DNA of 64,000 nt. Origin: Thereva unica (lineage: Eukaryota; Arthropoda; Insecta; Diptera; Therevidae). The position numbers and the translations under genes are program-made. Below the pieces are notes generated by a model. It worked only from the letters and a program-made list of their open reading frames with translations, ran no database searches and had not been told where the DNA came from. The DNA lies in contig OX465282.1 in assembly GCA_949987705.1 (NCBI GenBank), forward strand, positions 80,092,070 to 80,156,069, in the 5' to 3' direction. Shown in pieces: positions 40,866 to 50,071 of the stretch; position 1 is the stretch's first letter; every line of letters begins with the position of its first letter.

Positions 40866-41917
40866 TTAATTCCCACTTACTTGCAATGCCATCGTTTTTG
40901 TGCTCTGGCGTACTCCATCATCGTGTTGTTCGTCAGGAGCTGGCCCTTGTATGGTCCAGCCGAGAATGGTTTTTATTGCTGTTAAACGCGGCGATAATCT
41001 CTTAATGTGGTTATGATGTACGAAACTCCAGTAATAGTCTGCGCCAATGAGTAGGGAAATTCCACCTTCAGGATCACCGTTTTCTCTTGAATCTGCAAGG
41101 ATAAAATTAGAAAAATCGGCACAGGTTAAATTAGGTACCGGCAAGGTGTCCAAACAGATGTCTGGTGTTTCTACTGCCACGATTGTCACGTTTTCGTTGT
41201 AATGCTGGCTTCTAACTATAACCTTTACTCGATTGCAGACTCGTTGCGGAGGTGCTTCTGTGGTTCCAAATGGCAAAATGCTTATGACGACCGTGTCTAC
41301 AATTTCTAAATTTAGCTTTCTTGAAACTTCTTCCCTAATATAGGATCGTTGACTGCATCCGTCAAAAACAACTCTTGCGAACACTGATTCTGTTGTCTTT
41401 TCTGATGAGAGAAATGCACACGCAGTTTGCAGGTACACTTCAGATGACTGTTGGGAGGAAGAACACAAATTTGTTGTTTGTTTTACGACGGCTGCATTAT
41501 TTTGATCGCATTTTTGTAAACGTTGGTCTGATAATTTGCGGCTGTAGCTGGGATCACATAATGAAGTGGCATGATTGCCGGTGCATGTATTGCAGCGAAT
41601 GGCTCGATTACGACACGTTTTAGAACTATGACCCCGTCTTGTACACTTAAAACAGCGGCCTTCTCGTTTGAGCTTATCTTTTCGCTCAGAAATTGATAGA
41701 TCAGCAGTACAATCCTCGGACTTATGCGAATTTAATTTGCAAAAACAACAATAAATCTTCACTTCACTCGGGAGTAATAAACCGGTTGCTGTTTTCATCA
41801 TTTTGGGACTAGATTGCTTATGAGGAGGTCGAGCTTCATTTGCCTTTTCTAAAGATTCTACCTCTCTCTTTAGAAATTTCAATATAGGCGTAAATTGCTT
41901 ATCACCGACAATACTAA
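40866..41917 (-). pseudogene. BEL-2 Gag zinc knuckles and aspartic protease
   Basis: Gag C-terminus with CCHC-like knuckles (CCFCKLNSHKSEDC; CFKCTRRGHSSKTC; CNTCTGNHATSLC), followed by the Pao-type protease, where ARVVFDGCSQRSYIREEV holds the D-G-C/S active site and LLIGADYYWSFV the flap-end motif. The frame continues to the MITE border at 41919 and, across it, into the main Gag frame. It ends at 40866 before RT; the two ORFs are in different frames. Confidence 0.85.
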
Positions 41918-41919
41918 TA

Positions 41920-42744
41920 GCCTTATGACACTGGCTTCATCGTAGGCTGAAAATACTGCCTTGGCTAGGCTGAAAACTGAAAGCAAAAATTTAAATGAGA
42001 TTTTCCCATATGTAAGAGTGAGAGGAATATACTCAAACTTTTCTTGGCTGAATTTTAAGTGTTATAAAAAGTCTAGAAAACTGTTATAAAAAGCATAGGA
42101 AAAGAATGAAATTCATGTTCTTTTTTCTATGCTTTTTATAACAGTTTGCTACATCTCTAGACTTTTTATAACAGTGAGTGAGAATCAAAATAAATTGAAG
42201 TAATAAATTGAAATAATTATAATTGAAGTGGCAGCAAATATAATTGAAGTGAGAATAAATAATATCTTATTGAAGGGTAAATTTTTATAATTGGGGCTCC
42301 GGAGTAAAATCCCTTGTATTGAAAGTAATAAACAAAAAATCTCACTTGAAGAAATAAACAGAGCCCTAAAAAATCTCCATGTATAGAAGGATTTAATAGT
42401 CTGGAAACTCAACGGTGTGAAACAAGGACTCAGGTCAAACAAGATTTTTTATTGAGGTAGCAAATTGAAAGGAAGAGAACAAAGAATTTTAATTTACCTA
42501 ATGTTGACCATGTTTAATATTAAATCCAATAAATTTCAATTAATTTAATTTTAATCATAATAAATTTTAATATTTCAAATATTTCCAACGGATTTCTTAT
42601 CCCCTCACAACTATCTGTTATAATAATCAGGTAATCGCTCTTACTCTCACATGCTATCTCTGTCCTACAGTATAACAGATTTCGTCATTTTCAGCCTAGC
42701 CAAGGCAGCATTTTCAGCCTACGATAAAGCCAGTGTCATAAGGC
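41920..42744. mobile_element. MITE in BEL-2 gag, 825 bp, about 57-bp TIRs
   Basis: GCCTTATGACACTGGCTTCA at 41920 has its inverse at 42744, with two mismatches over about 57 bp (reaching GCCTTGGCTAGGCTGAAAA). TA flanks both ends (41918-41919; 42745-42746). Removal of the element and one TA leaves the gag frame open, which confirms the duplication. No transposase. Confidence 0.92.
42060..42177. repeat. Doubled CTGTTATAAAAAG hairpin in the MITE
   Basis: GTTATAAAAAGTCTAGA and GTTATAAAAAGCATAGG on the left are mirrored by CTATGCTTTTTATAAC and TCTAGACTTTTTATAAC on the right: two nested inverted pairs sharing one end sequence. Confidence 0.85.
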
Positions 42745-43668
42745 TATAACAGAGCATACACTATCACTTGAACCAGGTTCGAGATCTTTTGTTGATGATG
42801 ACGATTCAACTTGGTCCAATACATCAGCAGTTATACGATGGAACTCGATTCTCAGTTCGGACGGCATACATTTAAGCAGCACACTTCTCAGCATTATAGA
42901 ATAATGAGAAGTTGGAATGCCAATTGCGGTAAGTGACCTGGTGCTTGTAACGACAGAGTTGTAGAGGCGGCGTAGAGCAATTACATCATAGCGGGAATGT
43001 ACTGGAGATAAAGCCATCAGCTGTCGCATAGTCTTGTCTACGATTTTATCGTTGTCTCCATATTCATCTTTCAATAGAGTTATGGCCGTATCGTAATGGG
43101 ATTGTGTTGGTGTAAGTCCTGCTATAGATTCTGCGGCTTGTCCAGTTAAGAGCGACTGCAAATAGTTGAACTTTTCTGCTCCATTCAAATTTAAATTTTC
43201 ATGAACTGACGTGCGAAACTGCTCCCAAAATGGCAACCATTCCTTCAAGTCACCAGAAAACTTCCTGAGATTAAGCTTTGACAATTTCACTGAGCTTTGG
43301 TACGTGGTAAGAAGATTTTGCTGATTACCTTCCATCGCCGCGTTTTGAGTTGATCTCAATTTAGCGAGGCGTTGCTTGATACGAGCTATCATGGATATGG
43401 CTTTATCGTCGTAGTCTGCAATAGACTCACATTCCTTGGAAATGTCCTCTGCCTTAATTGAATGTCGAACTGCGTTGTTAGCCTTATTGAGACTATCTCT
43501 TGTTGCCGTTATGCGTTCCAAGAACACCATAAGTTCCTCTTCGATGGTATCAAAGTTTTCTGCATTTTGAGGTTTAACTTGCGATTCAGGCGACTGTAGA
43601 TATTCGGACACGCTCTTATGCAATTTAGTTAATTGCCCTCGATAAATCGCTCTAGTAGTGATATCCAT
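42745..43668 (-). pseudogene. BEL-2 Gag N-terminal and capsid region
   Basis: The Pao-type Gag begins MDITTRAIYRGQLTKLHKSV at 43668, has a helical coil (ELMVFLERITATRDSLNKAN), the conserved LPKF-like block here LNLRKFSGDLKEWLPFWEQF, then FNYLQSLLTGQAAESIAGL and TVTSTRSLTAIGI-type text. It is cut by the MITE at 42744; the original frame continued into 41917. The ATG at 43666-43668 follows the primer site by about 90 bp, so it is a good start. Confidence 0.88.
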
Positions 43669-43758
43669 TTTTTATTGACGCCCGATATTTCAACGAGTAA
43701 TTTAACACCTTCTCTTTTCTTTCCGTTAGATTATCCTACTTAGTTATTACTTTACAAT

Positions 43759-43776
43759 TCCCGGGTTTCGGCACCA
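43759..43776 (-). promoter_or_regulatory. BEL-2 primer-binding site, tRNA-Phe type
   Basis: The minus strand reads TGGTGCCGAAACCCGGGA, 2 bp after the 5' LTR. The plus strand TCCCGGGTTTCGGCACCA matches the 3' end of animal tRNA-Phe plus CCA. Confidence 0.8.
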
Positions 43777-43778
43777 AA

Positions 43779-43982
43779 TGTCAAAAATAAACTCAGCGGG
43801 AGATAAAAGACAGGATAAATTTATAATTGAAAGAAAATACTTTTACTTAACAACTTTATTAGCGATTTATAATTTTCGGTACTTGCGCACTGTCCGGCAT
43901 AATCGTCGCAACTGATCTCTCTCACGCTAGAATGATGAGTCAGAGTATAGATGTACGAGTATATGTATGTAGATTTTCAACA
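43779..43982 (-). repeat. BEL-2 5' LTR, 204 bp
   Basis: One substitution from the 3' LTR at 37579-37782. The right edge TCAACA is followed by the GGATG duplication. Confidence 0.95.
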
Positions 43983-43987
43983 GGATG

Positions 43988-44340
43988 ACTTGGCTTTATA
44001 CGATACTCTGGTAAGTCACCCATCAGTTGCTGACTTGTAGCTGAATTCTGTTTCCAGCATGGAAGACATGTATGTATTCGCTGTCTTATGAGATTTCTGG
44101 CCGCTACTATCCAGAATTCCTTTCTTATCATAGCTGTCACTAATTGTGCTCCTCCGTGTAACGTGATTCTATGGGCATCATCAATTAGCAGGTTGGTCAC
44201 TGTGCTTCTAGCTGGAATTATAATCGGAAATCGCTCGTTGTAGCTTAAGTAAGCGTGCCGTAATCGGCCTCGTACTCTTAGGATTCCGTCAGGGTCAAGG
44301 AAGGGATTTAGGCTAAGAATTGAACTTTTAGAGGGTACCT
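43988..44340 (-). pseudogene. BEL-1 integrase zinc-finger segment
   Basis: The frame 43940-44200 shows DDAHRITLHGGAQLVTAMIR, FWIVAARNLIRQRI and CLPCWKQ: the H-x-H plus C-x2-C zinc finger of Pao integrase. It runs into BEL-2 at 43987. Upstream text in other frames (to 44340) is the RNase H to integrase linker. Confidence 0.88.
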
Positions 44341-44372
44341 GTTTTTAACTCTGTAATGCCGTAATTTCTTCC

Positions 44373-45003
44373 TTAAAGTGTTTTTTTTTGTAGTATATGG
44401 ATGATATTGTTCTTGGCCTTTTTTAATTCGTTAATTCTCAAATGACCTCGCGTTTTGACCTTGGTGCTTGCCTTGCAATTGGTCATGAATCTGTTGCAGT
44501 AAGCTGTGACTCTAACTAATTTTCTCCATGAAGAGTAGTGCTCCAGTAGTCTGGTAACGAATTCATTTTCCAAAGTTGTGAGTAAAGTGACGGCTCCTTT
44601 CGCTTCCAGCTGTGTCTCCTGAACTTGTTCCTGTGCTGGCCAGTGCTCCTTGGACTTGAAAAGCCAAGTGGGACCATTCCACCACAATGTATGGCCTATG
44701 AGCTATTGAGCCGAGATTCCTCTGCTTGCGGAATCTGCTGGATTGTCCTTTGTAGGCACATGTCTCCAAATGCTGCTACTGCATTTTTTAGTGATGTCAC
44801 TGACTCGATTTGCGACACATGTCTTCCATCTTGATGGGTGCCCTCGTAGCCATGATAGTACTATAGTTGAGTCACTCCAAAGATGAATTGGGGTTGGCTT
44901 GTTTGGAAGTATCGGTTGTGTCCTTTGTACTAATTTTGCTAGTAGGGACGCGGCGCATAATTCCAATCTCGGGAGGCTTATCTGCTTGACTGGCGCTACT
45001 CTA
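44373..45003 (-). pseudogene. BEL-1 RNase H, C-terminal part
   Basis: The frame 44703-44966 has ELCAASLLAKLV, HLWSDSTIVLSWLRGHPSRW, ADS and HVPTKDNPADSASRGI, the Pao RNase H. The next frame, 44373-44687 (WWNGPTWLFKSKEHWP; WRKLVRVTAYCNRF), continues after a frameshift near 44695. The left part of the domain lies at 49794-49957, across the TIR element. Confidence 0.88.
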
Positions 45004-45512
45004 CACTGAGAAAAAGGAAATGTTCAGTCAAACCATTCTCGCTTAACCCAACTCCGCTACGGAATTGGATACGGCGAAACCATCCTAGGAGTTCACTTAA
45101 CTACCTGGCGTAGTTGACAAGGCAATGGTGTCAATTCCGTAAGCAATTGGGGGAGATCCGCAGGAATTCTTTAAATAACATACCGTGTTGATTTTATGTA
45201 GTACGCAATCATATGAATTACAATAGACGATAAAGAGACGTCACTGAGTATTTGATTGGATTTTTTTATATTTCGACCAGTTTTGAAAATATTTCTTGCA
45301 AATTAAAATTCTTTTGAAAAGAAGTTAAAAATATTTGAGTAGATACAATCTGCTGTCCAGCAAACAATATATCTCGATAGATTCTATTTTGCACGGGGCT
45401 CGATAAATCGAAATTTACTATTATTGCAATTACTAAAAGCATTTTATTAATAGATTTATATGAATGAAACTTTTTTAAATGAAAATAATTAATTGAAGCC
45501 AATATTTTATTT

Positions 45513-48500
45513 TGGTGGTCAGTCATCAGCGGAATAGGGGGAATAACATGTAGCATAACATGCACGTGCCGTAACTATTTCGGACTGATGGAAGTGCGAT
45601 CATAACCTCCTAGCGGTGGCCACTGGTAACTATTCTATGAGAGAGGATAGGCTAATATGATCGGGCTAGTCCCTTCCAAGTAAGGTTGGCGTGAGGCTAA
45701 TAACCTCACCCGTAAAAAACAATTATTACGGAACGAGCAACATGCCTCGGATACTGGAATAAACGACGACGACCACGGCAACGAAAAAGGCAAAACGATT
45801 TACGAATTTTTTCATGGAACGTTCGAACTCTGTACAGAACTCGAGCTTCAAAACATCTAGCCGATACCCTGTCAAAGTATAAAGCTGACATTACCGCCAT
45901 TCAGGAGATGAGGTGGACAGGGAATGGTGTTTTGCAAAAACCTGAGTATGACGTATATTACAGCTGTCATACAAAACACCATGTTCTAGGAGTAGGTTTT
46001 ATGGTTAGCAAAAGAATGAAGCCTACCATTATCGGCTTTAAAGCAATAAACGAAAGGCTATGCTCCCTTCGTGTGCGAGGTAAATTTAAGAACATCAGCC
46101 TCATAAACGTTCACGCACCTACAGAAGAGTCCCCGGATGATGATAAAGAAGAATTCTTCGAATTAGTTGAACGGGAACTTAATGCCTGCCCCAGGTATGA
46201 TGTAAAAATCATACTGGGAGATCTGAACGCCAAAGTAGGCCGGGAGCCCATATACAGGCAATATGTCGGCAACCACAGCTTGCATGAAAACACTAATGAC
46301 AATGGACAGCGAGTTGTAGAGATGGCAGCAAGTAAGAACTTGGTCGTTGCAAGTACTAGATTTGCGCGTAAAGATATCCATAAAGCCACCTGGGTATCTC
46401 CTGATGGAGCCACTCGCAACCAAATAGATCATGTGTTGATAGACCGCCGCCACCTTTCGGGTCTGATGACGGTACGAACGTACCGAGGTGCCAACTTCGA
46501 CTCGGATCACTATCTTGTTGGTATGGTGCTCCGAGAGCGCATTACAACGCTGAAAAGCTTTGTATCCGCTGATCAGGCTCGAATCAACACAGCTGCACTA
46601 CGCAATGAAATGGCCAGAAACAGCTACGGTCATGCATTAGAACTCGCCCTAAGTCCTGGGGATGAGATGCCGGGCGTCGAAGAGAACTGGACCCGCCTTA
46701 AAAATACTGTCATTAGTACTGCTGATTCCATCTTAGGCAGAAGTCGTAAAGATCGGAACGACTGGTTCGATAATGAATGCAAGCTGGCAACTGAACGTAA
46801 GAATGCTGCGTACCGAGCCATGCAGCAGTCTCAGAGAACACGGGCACGCGAAGAGAACTATAAAGAGCTCAGAAAAGAAGAAAAGAGAATTCACAGACGG
46901 AAAAAGGAAGCCTGGGAAAAAAATCTCGTCTGTGAGCTAGAACAGTACAGAGAACGACGGCCGCACCAGGCGCGGGAGTTCTACCAAAGAGTCCGCAGTA
47001 TGACGCAATTCACACCACGTTGCACATACTGCAAGGACAAAGAAGGTAATCTGATCACCGATCCTAAAGGCATCTTGGAGCGATGGGAAGAGCACTTTCA
47101 TGAATTGCTAAATGGCGAGCTAACTGAGGATTCGGAGGCTCCACCAATATCTGATGACAATGCTATGCTGCCGCCACCAAGCATAGAAGAAGTTAGCAGA
47201 GCCATCAGCCGGCTCAAAAACAACAAGGCCTCGGGTGCAGACGGCATCGCAGCGGAGCTGGTTAAATATGGAGGGCCTACATTACACCAAGCGATTCATG
47301 AATTAATTGTGCAAGTATGGGAGCAGGAAGTGATGCCAGAAGACTGGAGAAAAGGCATCCTCTGTCCGGTACACAAAAAAGGAGATATCACAGCGTGCAG
47401 TAATTATCGCGGTATAACGTTGTTGAGTACCGTGTATAAGATATTCTCCGCTATCCTACAAAACAGGATGGCCCCATACGCCAGAAACATCATAGGCCAT
47501 TACCAGTGTGGCTTCAGCCCAGGCAAATCAACGACTGATCAGATTTTCACCTTGAGGCAGGCTATGGAAAAATGTCTAGAGTTCCAAAACTCAATTCAAC
47601 ACCTCTTCATAGACTTTAAAGCCGCCTATGATAGCATAGCCAGGGTAGAACTCTACAAAGCCATGAGAGAATTCGGCATCCCCAACAAACTGACAAGACC
47701 ATGTAGGTTGACCATGATCAATGTGTCAAGCCAAGTAAAGGTATCCGGAACACTGTCCAGACCAATCAACATCTATAATGGACTCCGACAAGGGGACGGT
47801 CTGGCCTGCCTCCTTTTCAACCTGGCGTTGGAGAAAGTGATCCGAGATTCGGGCGTGACATCAAGGGGTACAATCCTCCACAAGTCCACCCAATTACTGG
47901 CTTACGCAGACGACATTGACATCATTGGAAGAACAACAACAGCTGTACAAGAAGCTTTCACTCAGATTGAGCAAGCGGCAGGAAATCTGGGACTGCACAT
48001 TAACGAAAGCAAAACAAAGTACATGGTGGCCTCGTCTGGAAGAACACCTAACATTGGTCCCACAATCAAGGTAGCGGAACACGAGTTTGACGTGGTAAAA
48101 TCATTTACCTACCTTGGGTCAATAGTAGCAGCCGACAATAGCATGGAACCAGAAATACGCGCACGACTGCTAAAAGCCAACAAAGCCTACTATAGTCTGT
48201 CAAGGCTCTTCAAATCCAAATATCTAACCATAACGTCTAAACTTTTACTACATAAGACGATGGTCTTACCCGTTCTCACATATGCATCCGAAACGTGGGT
48301 GCTTAGCAAAAAGCACTCAAACCTCTTGGGCGTGTTTGAGAGGAAAATACTTCGGAGGATTGTTGGCCCCGTATGTGAGGAAGGACGATTCCGGAGACTC
48401 TACAATGACGAGATCTACGAGCGCTATCGCGACATAGATGTTGTGAAGAAAATAAAGCTCGGTAGGCTCCGGTGGGCAGGGCATCTAGCTCGTATGAGTG

Positions 48501-48720
48501 AAGATGAGCCTGCTCGGAAAGTTCTCTGCGGTAAGACCTATGGGGTGCGACAGCGAGGGAGGCCCAACCTTCGCTGGAAGGATGGCGTGGACCAGGACGC
48601 TCAGAGTTTAGGGATGCCAAACTGGATGACATCGGCTCAGAATCGGGACCGGTGGAGAGAACAGTTGCGCGAGGCCAGGACCGGAACCCGGTTGTAGAGC
48701 CGTTAAAGAAGAAGAAGAAG
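45513..48720 (+). mobile_element. RTE-1: full-length RTE-clade LINE, 3.2 kb
   Basis: Bounded by a perfect 12-bp duplication, AATATTTTATTT, at 45501-45512 and 48721-48732. The 5' leader is about 200 bp (TGGTGGTCAGTCATCAGC onward), followed by one long ORF and a short 3' end GCCGTTAAAGAAGAAGAAG with the (AAG)n tail usual in RTE. No internal stops. The best candidate for an active element in the window. Confidence 0.93.
45716..48697 (+). CDS. RTE endonuclease-reverse transcriptase, about 990 aa
   Basis: One protein with an N-terminal EEP endonuclease and an RT, often misannotated in insects as craniofacial development protein 2-like. Endonuclease: LRIFSWNVRTLY (45800-45835, catalytic N), ITAIQEMRW (E), INVHAPT, IILGDLNAKVG (D, N), IDHVLIDRR and FDSDHYLVG (D, H). 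RT: NNKASGADGIAAELVKYGG, NYRGITLLSTVYKIFSAIL, YQCGFSPGKSTTDQIFTLRQ, HLFIDFKAAYDSI, GLRQGDGLACLLFNLALE and the catalytic LLAYADD. The C-terminal domain has FERKILRRIVGP and RLRWAGHLARM. The first in-frame ATG (45908) is after the endonuclease N motif; the frame is open from 45716 with no earlier ATG, so translation must start upstream at a non-AUG codon or by another route. Confidence 0.93.
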   Translation, partial: KTIITERATCLGYWNKRRRPRQRKRQNDLRIFSWNVRTLYRTRASKHLADTLSKYKADITAIQEMRWTGNGVLQKPEYDVYYSCHTKHHVLGVGFMVSKRMKPTIIGFKAINERLCSLRVRGKFKNISLINVHAPTEESPDDDKEEFFELVERELNACPRYDVKIILGDLNAKVGREPIYRQYVGNHSLHENTNDNGQRVVEMAASKNLVVASTRFARKDIHKATWVSPDGATRNQIDHVLIDRRHLSGLMTVRTYRGANFDSDHYLVGMVLRERITTLKSFVSADQARINTAALRNEMARNSYGHALELALSPGDEMPGVEENWTRLKNTVISTADSILGRSRKDRNDWFDNECKLATERKNAAYRAMQQSQRTRAREENYKELRKEEKRIHRRKKEAWEKNLVCELEQYRERRPHQAREFYQRVRSMTQFTPRCTYCKDKEGNLITDPKGILERWEEHFHELLNGELTEDSEAPPISDDNAMLPPPSIEEVSRAISRLKNNKASGADGIAAELVKYGGPTLHQAIHELIVQVWEQEVMPEDWRKGILCPVHKKGDITACSNYRGITLLSTVYKIFSAILQNRMAPYARNIIGHYQCGFSPGKSTTDQIFTLRQAMEKCLEFQNSIQHLFIDFKAAYDSIARVELYKAMREFGIPNKLTRPCRLTMINVSSQVKVSGTLSRPINIYNGLRQGDGLACLLFNLALEKVIRDSGVTSRGTILHKSTQLLAYADDIDIIGRTTTAVQEAFTQIEQAAGNLGLHINESKTKYMVASSGRTPNIGPTIKVAEHEFDVVKSFTYLGSIVAADNSMEPEIRARLLKANKAYYSLSRLFKSKYLTITSKLLLHKTMVLPVLTYASETWVLSKKHSNLLGVFERKILRRIVGPVCEEGRFRRLYNDEIYERYRDIDVVKKIKLGRLRWAGHLARMSEDEPARKVLCGKTYGVRQRGRPNLRWKDGVDQDAQSLGMPNWMTSAQNRDRWREQLREARTGTRL

Positions 48721-49793
48721 AATATTTTATTTATAACATTTTTATTTATTTCTGAACTTAAATTTTTAGAAATATTATAAATTAATTCAAATAAACGATA
48801 TTTATAACGTACGAAAAACATACTTATTGATATCTACGTTACATCCAATAATTAACTAACTATTTAAATTTTTAAGAATTTATGATAAACTATCTTTGAA
48901 AAAAATATTTACGGAAATATGATATGTATTTCTGTTGTTTAAAATATATTAATATCAAAATGCTTGGATCTCCAACCTTTCCTGATAATTAATTGTGTCC
49001 TTCATTATTGGCACTAGTAGATTTTCTTCGACGGAGATCAACTTTGAAGATGCGTTTTAATCTAAATCTTCATCACTTTTATTGTCCTTTAAAAAAAATC
49101 CATGTTTAACTAGCATTTTCGTAAAAAAATATCTACCTTTAAACGAATTGTAATAACTAATAAATTCCTCTTAATTAAATATGACTTGGGTACCTTTTCA
49201 GCCATGATAGATATGTATAAACAAAATTGTATACAAGGTGTAAGGATTCTACACACAGGCAGACACACATCGTCCTATTCACAACAACAATCCACTGCGC
49301 CACTGATTTCACTGTTTATTTTTTCACTGCCTACATGATCTATGCACGGGATCAACTAGCATTTTGAAAATGAAACTTACACAGATACTGCTGATAGTAT
49401 TAGGGTACTTACAAATAGCCAACAACTCAAAGCAAAGACTGCAGGTAGTCAGCCGGCGAACATTCCCAATAATAAAAAAGGGGTCAAGTTTATATGACAA
49501 ATTGTTTCTTTTCGCTAGATGCATAAACTATTGAGACAGCTACGGTCAGCTGTTCAAACATATAATACATTTTCTTAAGTGGAAAAAGAAATGTTTTTTC
49601 CTCAAACGAACAGCAATAAGTTCAACTGCGTAAAGTTTTGAATTGGAACACCGTCGCGGAATTGACTTAAAAGAACCCATACTTTTACTTTAACATACTT
49701 AATATTGGTATAAAACGTTATTCATTTGACGAAATTGAATTCTCTCCAATTCCCTGGCAGACTTGGTACAATTTTTGTTTTTTTCTCAGTGTA

Positions 49794-50071
49794 GTTTTAG
49801 CTGTCAGTAATGATGATTTTGTTTTATCGTTAGACTTAACGACTACGTATAGTACAGCTGCATAAGCTAGATTTGACGCGTCACAGAATAAATGTATCTC
49901 ATATTCTTCATCCTTGCGTGTTTGTAACCAGCGTGGAATTGTAAGTTCCTCGGTCATGTGAAGTTGGTTTCTGAAGTTACGCTAAGCTTTTGAGGTGTTG
50001 CTCATCCCATTCGCCTTTTTCAAGCCATACCTTTTGCATTAGTATTTCAGCTGAAATTACTATTGGGCTTA
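49794..50071 (-). pseudogene. BEL-1 RT-RNase H junction segment
   Basis: Minus strand 49794-49957 reads EYEIHLFCDASNLAYAAVLY (first RNase H aspartate), upstream of which about 49960-50071 gives PIVISAEILMQKVWLEKGEW, the RT-RNase H connection. It is bounded by the TA element on the left and the long-TIR element on the right. A frameshift near 49965 separates the two pieces. Confidence 0.85.

Larger units (their letters stand above)
37579..43982 (-). mobile_element. BEL-2: BEL/Pao element, 6.4 kb, young but defective
   Basis: Minus strand. Flanked by GGATG (37574-37578 and 43983-43987). The two 204-bp LTRs differ at one position (TTTTTGGTAC versus TTTTCGGTAC). Gag, protease, RT, RNase H and integrase are present and no env. 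Defects: a MITE in gag, a TGA between RNase H and integrase, and a missing stretch between protease and RT. Inserted in the BEL-1 integrase gene. Confidence 0.95.
45004..49791. mobile_element. TA-flanked TIR element (CACTGAGAAAAA ends), 4.8 kb with RTE cargo
   Basis: CACTGAGAAAAA at 45004 and its inverse TTTTTCTCAGTG ending 49791 are bordered by TA on both sides. Removing it and one TA joins the BEL-1 RNase H frame exactly. Without RTE-1 it is about 1.6 kb and has no recognisable gene; 48733-49790 holds only short frames and AT-rich sequence. Confidence 0.88.

Noticed and set aside
42185..42442. 85-aa hydrophobic ORF in the BEL-2 MITE
   Set aside because: AT-rich composition gives the hydrophobic look; no family match by eye, and the MITE is otherwise non-coding.
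48303..48821. 172-aa minus-strand ORF over the RTE 3' end
   Set aside because: Antisense shadow of the RTE ORF.
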